Shown piece by piece: positions 6,684 through 10,387 of a stretch of DNA of 10,387 nucleotides. A program made the translations under genes and the position numbers. The notes under the pieces are model-generated. The model was given only the letters and a program-made list of their open reading frames with translations, was not told the origin of the DNA and made no database searches. The stretch comes from Promethearchaeota archaeon (GTDB lineage Archaea > Asgardarchaeota > Lokiarchaeia > Sigynarchaeales > SOKP01). Each line of letters starts with the position of its first letter. The stretch's first letter is position 1. The stretch is from the NCBI GenBank assembly GCA_019057775.1, contig JAHLWT010000137.1, positions 1 through 10,387 on the forward strand, in the 5' to 3' direction.

Positions 6684-6734
6684 AAAATAAAAACTTCCGG
6701 ATATAAGGAATAAAATTAGCATATTGCCATGACT

Positions 6735-6824
6735 TGCCAGCGTCCTCCCTCCCAAAGGAATCTGCTATAGGCATGCCTTTGGCACCTCCGGGAAAAGGGA
6801 TGCCTATGGCAGAAGGACCTGGCA
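6735..6824. repeat. 90-bp composite palindrome with TGCC-NNN-GGCA cores
   Basis: The outer arms TGCCAG-C-GTCCT (6735-6746) and AGGACCTGGCA (6814-6824) pair with a one-base bulge. The inner arms TCTGCTATAGGCATGCC (6761-6777) and GGGATGCCTATGGCAGA (6797-6813) pair with one G-U and one mismatch. The loop is about 19 nt. Two self-complementary TGCC-NNN-GGCA units lie at 6774-6784 and 6801-6811, like the one in the terminator loop at 6385-6395. No T-tract follows. It looks like a REP/BIME or MITE relic, or a structured leader 119 bp before radC. Confidence 0.55.
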
Positions 6825-6943
6825 GAATTTGTAAAATATTCTCGTTTATATTTAACCACATAAAGAAGCCTGAAATTTTTGCAGAATAATTCCTAAATTT
6901 AAAAATTGAAAATAAAAAAGATAATCAATCTGAGCTTTACCAC

Positions 6944-7639
6944 ATGGCAGAATATAAAAATCTCACCATAAAAGATTGGGCACTTGAAGACCGTCCGAGG
7001 GAAAAACTACTTTCTAAAGGCTTAAGCAGCCTTACCGATGCTGAGTTAATAGCCATTCTTATCGGCTCAGGAATCAAAAACGAATCGGCTGTTGAACTGG
7101 CAAAAAAAATTCTCAAAGCTGTAAAAAACAACCTAAATGAACTCGGAAAACTTTCCGTAGAAGATCTCATGACATCAAAAGGGATTGGCGAAGCTAAAGC
7201 AATTACTATTATTGCCGCACTGGAATTAGGTAGAAGAAGAAAACTTGCCGATATTATGGAGAAAAAGAAAATTTCAGGAAGCAAAGATGTTTTTGAGTTT
7301 TTTCAACCTGTTCTTGCTGACCTTCCCTATGAAGAATTTTGGATTTTGTTGCTGAACCGTTCAAATAAGATTATTGAAAAATTCAAGATCAGCCAGGGAG
7401 GAATCTCGGGTACTGTTATCGACGTCAGGATGATCCTTAAAAATGCAATTGAAAAACTGGCCTCATCCATTATTTTGTGTCACAACCACCCATCAGGGAA
7501 TTTGCAACCCAGTGAGGCCGATAAAAAAATAACCACCAAGCTGCAAGATGCAGCCAATATTATGGACATGCAAGTTCTGGATCATCTGATCATTACCGAT
7601 AGTTCTTTTTACAGTTTTGCCGATGAAGGGATCCTTTAA
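6944..7639 (+). CDS. radC: RadC family protein (UPF0758, JAMM domain)
   Basis: A 231-residue protein of normal RadC length. The N-terminal part (KDWALEDRPREKLLSKGLSS, then LTDAELIAILIGSG) is the conserved RadC opening. A helix-hairpin-helix lies at about 75-98 (LMTSKGIGEAKAITIIAALE). The C-terminal JAMM/MPN+ domain starts near 115. E130/E131 and the motif HNHPSGNLQPSEAD (180-193), with H180, H182, S184 and D193, supply the metal ligands of a JAMM site. The historical link to recombination repair has been withdrawn for E. coli RadC and the true substrate is unknown. The start is the ATG in ACCACATGG, with no better upstream alternative. TAAATTTA (6894-6901) preceded by TTTTTG (6876-6881) is an imperfect promoter candidate. 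The 3' end overlaps folK by 47 bp on the opposite strand. Confidence 0.95.
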   Translation: MAEYKNLTIKDWALEDRPREKLLSKGLSSLTDAELIAILIGSGIKNESAVELAKKILKAVKNNLNELGKLSVEDLMTSKGIGEAKAITIIAALELGRRRKLADIMEKKKISGSKDVFEFFQPVLADLPYEEFWILLLNRSNKIIEKFKISQGGISGTVIDVRMILKNAIEKLASSIILCHNHPSGNLQPSEADKKITTKLQDAANIMDMQVLDHLIITDSSFYSFADEGIL

Positions 7640-8117
7640 CTTTCCTTACTGCGAGTTTATCATCGCAATCATTCACTAACTCCTTAACGGGTTTTTTTAA
7701 GATTGGATGCAAATAATCCGGAGCAATTTCATTCAGGGGAACAAGTGTAAACATCCGGTCGTGTAACAGGGGGTGGGGAATTACTAAATCATCTGAAAAA
7801 TATACCTCCTCATTATAAAACAATATGTCAATATCAATGCAGCGTGGACTATATCGTTGAGTTTTTCTTATTCTTCCAAGTTTTGTTTCAATCGCTTTTA
7901 TTACTTTTAATAATTCATATGGATTAAGCGAAGTTTCAACTAACAATACCTGGTTTAGAAAGTTGTTCTTATTTGTATGGCCCCATGGTTCGGTTTCGTA
8001 AATTGAAGAACGTTTTAATATGGTACATGCCCGTTCCTGCAAAAGCCGTGTAGCTTCATTAAGAAATCGTTGCCGGTCACCCAAGTTACTTCCCAAAAGC
8101 AAATATACTTCAACCAT
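7593..8117 (-). CDS. folK: 2-amino-4-hydroxy-6-hydroxymethyldihydropteridine pyrophosphokinase (HPPK)
   Basis: A 174-residue enzyme that transfers pyrophosphate from ATP to 6-hydroxymethyl-7,8-dihydropterin, the step before dihydropteroate synthase in folate synthesis. Motifs in order: LLLGSNLGDR (6-15), YETEPWG (40-46), FLNQV (53-57), LGRIRKTQRYSPRCIDIDIL (80-99) with R92 and the magnesium-binding D95 and D97, and IPHPLLHDR (113-121) with H115 and R121. Numbering of these residues matches E. coli HPPK. The family is usually about 160 residues. The extra 14 or so at the C-terminus (after LAVRKV) are basic and encoded entirely within the part overlapping radC, which suggests that the original stop was lost and translation runs into the neighbour. 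The start is the ATG at 8117. Confidence 0.95.
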   Translation of the reverse strand: MVEVYLLLGSNLGDRQRFLNEATRLLQERACTILKRSSIYETEPWGHTNKNNFLNQVLLVETSLNPYELLKVIKAIETKLGRIRKTQRYSPRCIDIDILFYNEEVYFSDDLVIPHPLLHDRMFTLVPLNEIAPDYLHPILKKPVKELVNDCDDKLAVRKVKGSLHRQNCKKNYR

Positions 8118-8139
8118 GTACCTTATTTTTAGCTTAGAA

Positions 8140-8155
8140 AACGGCTAAAGCCGTT
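8140..8155. repeat. Short perfect palindrome upstream of folK
   Basis: AACGGCTAAAGCCGTT is two 7-bp inverted arms around AA, located 23-38 bp before the folK ATG. The CGGCTAAAGCCG core resembles short intergenic palindromes found in many genomes. It has no T-tract on either side. It could be a REP-like unit, an operator, or part of the folK leader. Confidence 0.45.
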
Positions 8156-8190
8156 ATGATTTCTCTGACTTATTATTAAGGGGGCTGTAT

Positions 8191-8198
8191 CAAAAGTA
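8191..8198 (-). promoter_or_regulatory. Possible -7 box for folK
   Basis: On the minus strand this reads TACTTTTG, an exact match to TAnnTTTG. It would start transcription near 8184, giving a leader of about 65 nt that includes the palindrome at 8140-8155. No -33 TTTG at good spacing was found, and such an 8-base match with two free positions can occur by chance in AT-rich DNA. Confidence 0.35.
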
Positions 8199-8221
8199 CA
8201 AAAAGATAAATAATAATTGGA

Positions 8222-8290
8222 AATGCCTAAAATGTCTAAAGTTTAAAGTGCCTAAAAATAAAAATGCCTAAAATTTAGAAATGTCTAAAA
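8222..8290. repeat. Degenerate tandem array, TGYCTAAA units (left half)
   Basis: Five copies of TGYCTAAA begin at 8224, 8233, 8249, 8265 and 8282, with an extra diverged TTTAAA between the second and third. Spacing is 9, 16, 16 and 17 bp. The stretch AAATGCCTAAAATG (8221-8234) is the exact inverse of 8451-8464 in the second array. There is no coding content. Confidence 0.65.
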
Positions 8291-8431
8291 TATCACGAGG
8301 ATAAACCAATTTTTTGAATAGCGGCAAAGGCTTACCCGAATGACTTTGGTCGGGCGGGCATCTTTTAACATTTTGTTTCTTTTTCCGGTTCCTTTACAAA
8401 TTCTTTTAGATTTATTTTTTAAATTTCTTTT

Positions 8432-8495
8432 CATTTTAGTCATTTTAGTGCATTTTAGGCATTTAGTTTATTTTAGCTCATTTTAGTTCATTTTT
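8432..8495. repeat. Degenerate tandem array, CATTTTAG units (right half, inverted)
   Basis: Seven units of CATTTTAG or one-base variants begin at 8432, 8441, 8451, 8460, 8469, 8479 and 8489, a regular period of 9-10 bp, close to one helical turn. The units are the reverse complement of the CTAAAATG phase of the left array. It ends 14 bp before the sppA -7 box. The pair of arrays encloses about 140 bp that contains CCCGA/TCGGG (8336-8356) but no gene. Confidence 0.65.
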
Positions 8496-8508
8496 ATCCT
8501 CAACATAC

Positions 8509-8516
8509 TAACTTTG
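8509..8516 (+). promoter_or_regulatory. sppA -7 promoter element
   Basis: TAACTTTG matches TAnnTTTG exactly, 34 bp before the sppA ATG. The expected -33 TTTG is not present. The upstream DNA is instead the CATTTTAG array, which supplies a T-rich -33 region. Predicted start of transcription is near 8523. Confidence 0.5.
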
Positions 8517-8550
8517 TATCTTTCAGTTCAAACCTTTAAATGAATTCAGC

Positions 8551-10323
8551 ATGAAAGATTTTCTTAAATACACACTTGCCACAATCGTGGGGATCTTTAT
8601 TACTTCCGTCATTCTTTTCATTTTATTTATGGGCATAATTGGAGCAATGATCTCGGCCGGAGATAAACCGGTAACCGTCCAATCCAATTCAGTATTATCC
8701 TTTAAAATTGATAAACCTATACCCGACCGTACTTCCAACAATCCCTGGGAGAATTTTAACTATTTAACATTTACCATTTCACCGCGCTTGGGGTTGAATG
8801 ACATACTTGAAAACATTGACAAAGCGAAAACAGATGATAACATAAAAGGGATATTTATTGAAACCGGTCTTTTTTCTCCGGGATTAGCCACCATTGAGGA
8901 GATCAGGAATGCCCTGATCCATTTCAAAGAATCGGGAAAATTTATTATCTGTTACAATGAAAGCATCCTTTTACAATCAGCCTATTACCTTGCAAGCGTT
9001 TCGGATAAAGTTTATTTGAACCCGGAAAGTTTGATGGAATTTTTCGGTTTACGATCCGAAATCATGTTTTATAAAGGTGCATTGGAGAAATTAGGTGTAG
9101 AAGTTCAGATTATTCGCCATGGCAAATTTAAAAGTGCAGTTGAGCCCTTTATACTAAAAAAAATGAGCAGGGAAAACAGGGAGCAGATCCTTACGTATGT
9201 TGGCGCCATTTGGGATCATTTGTTAACGGGGATATCAAAAGAACGGAATATAAGCATTGAAAAGTTAAATGAGTTTGCTGATTTATTAACCATTAATAAT
9301 TCACAAGCTGCATTGGATAACAACCTCATCGACGGTTTGAAATACAGGGATGAAATTTTAGACGAATTAAAAGAGCTCTCCGGGATTAAAGGGAATAAAA
9401 AGGTTCGTTTCATTAGTATGACAAAATATTCCAAGACACCTAAGAAAAGAGCATACAAGGGCCTTCCGAAAAACAAAATTGCATTGATTTATGCTTCCGG
9501 GACAATTGGGTTTGGTGAAGGCACAGAATCTTCTATTGGAGCGACGAAACTCTCCAGGACCATCAGAAAAGCCAGGTTAGACACTACCATTAAAGCCATT
9601 GTCCTGCGTGTCAATTCACCAGGAGGAAATGCACTGGCCAGTGAAATCATATGGAGGGAGGTTTATCTTGCACAACAATCCAAACCTTTAATTGCCTCAA
9701 TGGGTAATGTTGCAGCATCAGGGGGCTATTACATTGTTGCACCTGCCGATACAATTCTAGCTTATCCTACAACAATTACAGGCTCCATCGGTGTATTCGG
9801 GATCTTTCCAAACGCACAAAAATTGTTTAACGATAAACTGGGAATTACATTTGATGTAGCCAAAACGAACAAACATTCTGATTTTGGATCCATGTACCGG
9901 CCGTTAAATGAGGCTGAAAGAGATTTCCTCCAACAATCAGTAGAAAAAACGTATGCTATTTTCATATCCCATGTTGCTGACAACCGGGACATGACTAAAG
10001 AAGCAGTTGATTCGATTGGTCAGGGGAGAGTATGGAGTGGAGCAAATGCAAAAGATATAGGACTTATTGATGTTTTTGGCGGAATGAACAGGGCAATTGA
10101 AATTGCTGCTGAAATGGCAAACCTTGAACAATACCGAATTGTATCTTTGCCAAGGCAAATCGATCCCTTCCAAAAACTTCTGAAGGATCTTACAGGTGAT
10201 ATCAAATCCGGAATTCTGCAATCGGAATTAGGTGAATCATACCGGCATTATAGAAATCTAAAAGAAATCATTCATGCTGAAGGTATTCAGATGAGACTAC
10301 CTTATTCAATTGAGATATATTAA
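8551..10323 (+). CDS. sppA: Signal peptide peptidase SppA, 67-kDa type
   Basis: A 590-residue serine protease of the inner membrane that degrades leftover signal peptides. An N-terminal membrane anchor spans about residues 10-35 (LATIVGIFITSVILFILFMG). Two Clp-like repeats follow, the long-type architecture (E. coli SppA is 618 residues). The probable catalytic Lys is K194 in HGKFKSAVEPF (190-200), in the first repeat. The Ser is S390 in MGNVAASGGYYI (384-395), in the second repeat, as expected for a dyad shared across repeats. VNSPGGNALASE (354-365) and ITGSIGVFG (409-417) are further conserved motifs. The start is the ATG at 8551; an ATG at 8534-8536 is out of frame and stops at once. The stop codon shares one base with the next gene (lpxK), so the two are an operon. 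Confidence 0.96.
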   Translation: MKDFLKYTLATIVGIFITSVILFILFMGIIGAMISAGDKPVTVQSNSVLSFKIDKPIPDRTSNNPWENFNYLTFTISPRLGLNDILENIDKAKTDDNIKGIFIETGLFSPGLATIEEIRNALIHFKESGKFIICYNESILLQSAYYLASVSDKVYLNPESLMEFFGLRSEIMFYKGALEKLGVEVQIIRHGKFKSAVEPFILKKMSRENREQILTYVGAIWDHLLTGISKERNISIEKLNEFADLLTINNSQAALDNNLIDGLKYRDEILDELKELSGIKGNKKVRFISMTKYSKTPKKRAYKGLPKNKIALIYASGTIGFGEGTESSIGATKLSRTIRKARLDTTIKAIVLRVNSPGGNALASEIIWREVYLAQQSKPLIASMGNVAASGGYYIVAPADTILAYPTTITGSIGVFGIFPNAQKLFNDKLGITFDVAKTNKHSDFGSMYRPLNEAERDFLQQSVEKTYAIFISHVADNRDMTKEAVDSIGQGRVWSGANAKDIGLIDVFGGMNRAIEIAAEMANLEQYRIVSLPRQIDPFQKLLKDLTGDIKSGILQSELGESYRHYRNLKEIIHAEGIQMRLPYSIEIY

Positions 10324-10387
10324 TGATTCCTCACCGCAAAAATAATTATCGTTTTTTTCTTGCCCCTTTTTCTTTTCTTTACGGCTT
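10323..10387 (+). CDS. lpxK: Tetraacyldisaccharide 4'-kinase, N-terminal fragment cut by window edge
   Basis: Twenty-one codons are visible before the sequence ends: MIPHRKNNYRFFLAPFSFLY, then G. The ATG at 10323 reuses the last A of the sppA stop (TAATG). The pattern of a short basic start followed by a hydrophobic (F/L)L-x-P-(F/L)S-x-LYG segment is the N-terminal membrane anchor of Bacteroidota LpxK, the lipid A 4'-kinase, and lpxK directly after sppA is a known gene order in this phylum. The catalytic part lies outside the window, so the call rests on a short N-terminus and context. Confidence 0.7.
   Translation, partial: MIPHRKNNYRFFLAPFSFLYG

Larger units (their letters stand above)
6052..6943. 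other. Gene-free stretch rich in hairpins, terminators and repeats
   Basis: About 890 bp with no supported gene between the otsAB operon and radC. It contains, in order, an inverted-repeat-bounded element (6109-6243), three terminator-like hairpins (6358-6417, 6580-6634, 6647-6683) and a composite palindrome (6735-6824), each listed separately. Between them lies 6418-6579, in which several 35-55-codon frames are open on both strands but none has a credible start and recognisable product. The word CCAAAGGAAT occurs at both 6376-6385 and 6752-6761, linking two of the hairpins. Confidence 0.6.

Noticed and set aside
6801..6887. 28-codon plus-strand frame starting MPMAEGPG before radC
   Set aside because: It starts inside the palindrome, is very short and has no recognisable product.
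6937..7284. 115-codon minus-strand frame antisense to radC
   Set aside because: RadC in the plus frame has full family motifs; the antisense frame is Ser/Phe/Leu-rich, as expected from the complement of a Lys/Glu-rich gene.
8432..8495. CATTTTAG array considered as a CRISPR array
   Set aside because: The unit is only about 9-10 bp with 1-2-bp spacers, far too short for CRISPR repeats and spacers, and no cas gene is nearby.

Overview
The window reads as a chromosomal segment of a Bacteroidota bacterium, probably Bacteroidales or a relative. The DNA is AT-rich, ribosome binding sites are not recognisable, and several gene starts are preceded by the TAnnTTTG -7 element typical of this phylum. 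The order sppA-lpxK at the right edge and the fused trehalose-6-phosphate synthase/phosphatase are also common there. No tRNA, rRNA, CRISPR array, intact transposase or phage gene was seen.

Left part (1-1345): a gene-poor AT-rich stretch with short degenerate repeats, then a small DUF5678-like orphan gene (460-648). A compact type II toxin-antitoxin pair follows (antitoxin 775-1011, MazF/PemK-like toxin 1004-1345, overlapping by 8 bp). A perfect 14-bp inverted repeat overlapping a TAnnTTTG promoter element lies directly before the pair and is a good candidate autoregulatory operator.

Centre (1482-6051): rpsT (ribosomal protein S20) with its promoter, meeting tail-to-tail a GH15 glycoside hydrolase (601 aa, glucoamylase/trehalase type). 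Divergent from GH15, across 104 bp, is a bifunctional OtsA-OtsB fusion (733 aa). The pair looks like a trehalose module: otsAB makes trehalose from UDP-glucose and glucose-6-phosphate, and GH15 plausibly hydrolyses trehalose or another alpha-glucoside. An unrecognised acidic 46-residue ORF begins inside the otsAB stop codon (ATGA overlap).

Gene-free stretch (6052-6943): almost 900 bp packed with structure. It holds an inverted-repeat-bounded element of about 135 bp, three terminator-like hairpins with T-tracts, and a 90-bp composite palindrome carrying TGCC-NNN-GGCA cores. It looks like a graveyard or landing zone of REP/MITE-type repeats, with possible small-RNA content.

Right part (6944-10387): radC (JAMM protein) and folK (HPPK) converge and overlap by 47 bp at their 3' ends. 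The region between folK and sppA holds a short perfect palindrome and two mutually inverted arrays of TGYCTAAA / CATTTTAG units. Then come sppA (signal peptide peptidase, with its own -7 box) and the first 21 codons of lpxK (tetraacyldisaccharide 4'-kinase), whose ATG shares one base with the sppA stop.

No clearly new multi-gene system is visible. The best leads are the small ORF coupled to otsAB, the operator of the toxin-antitoxin pair, and the repeat/terminator cluster before radC.
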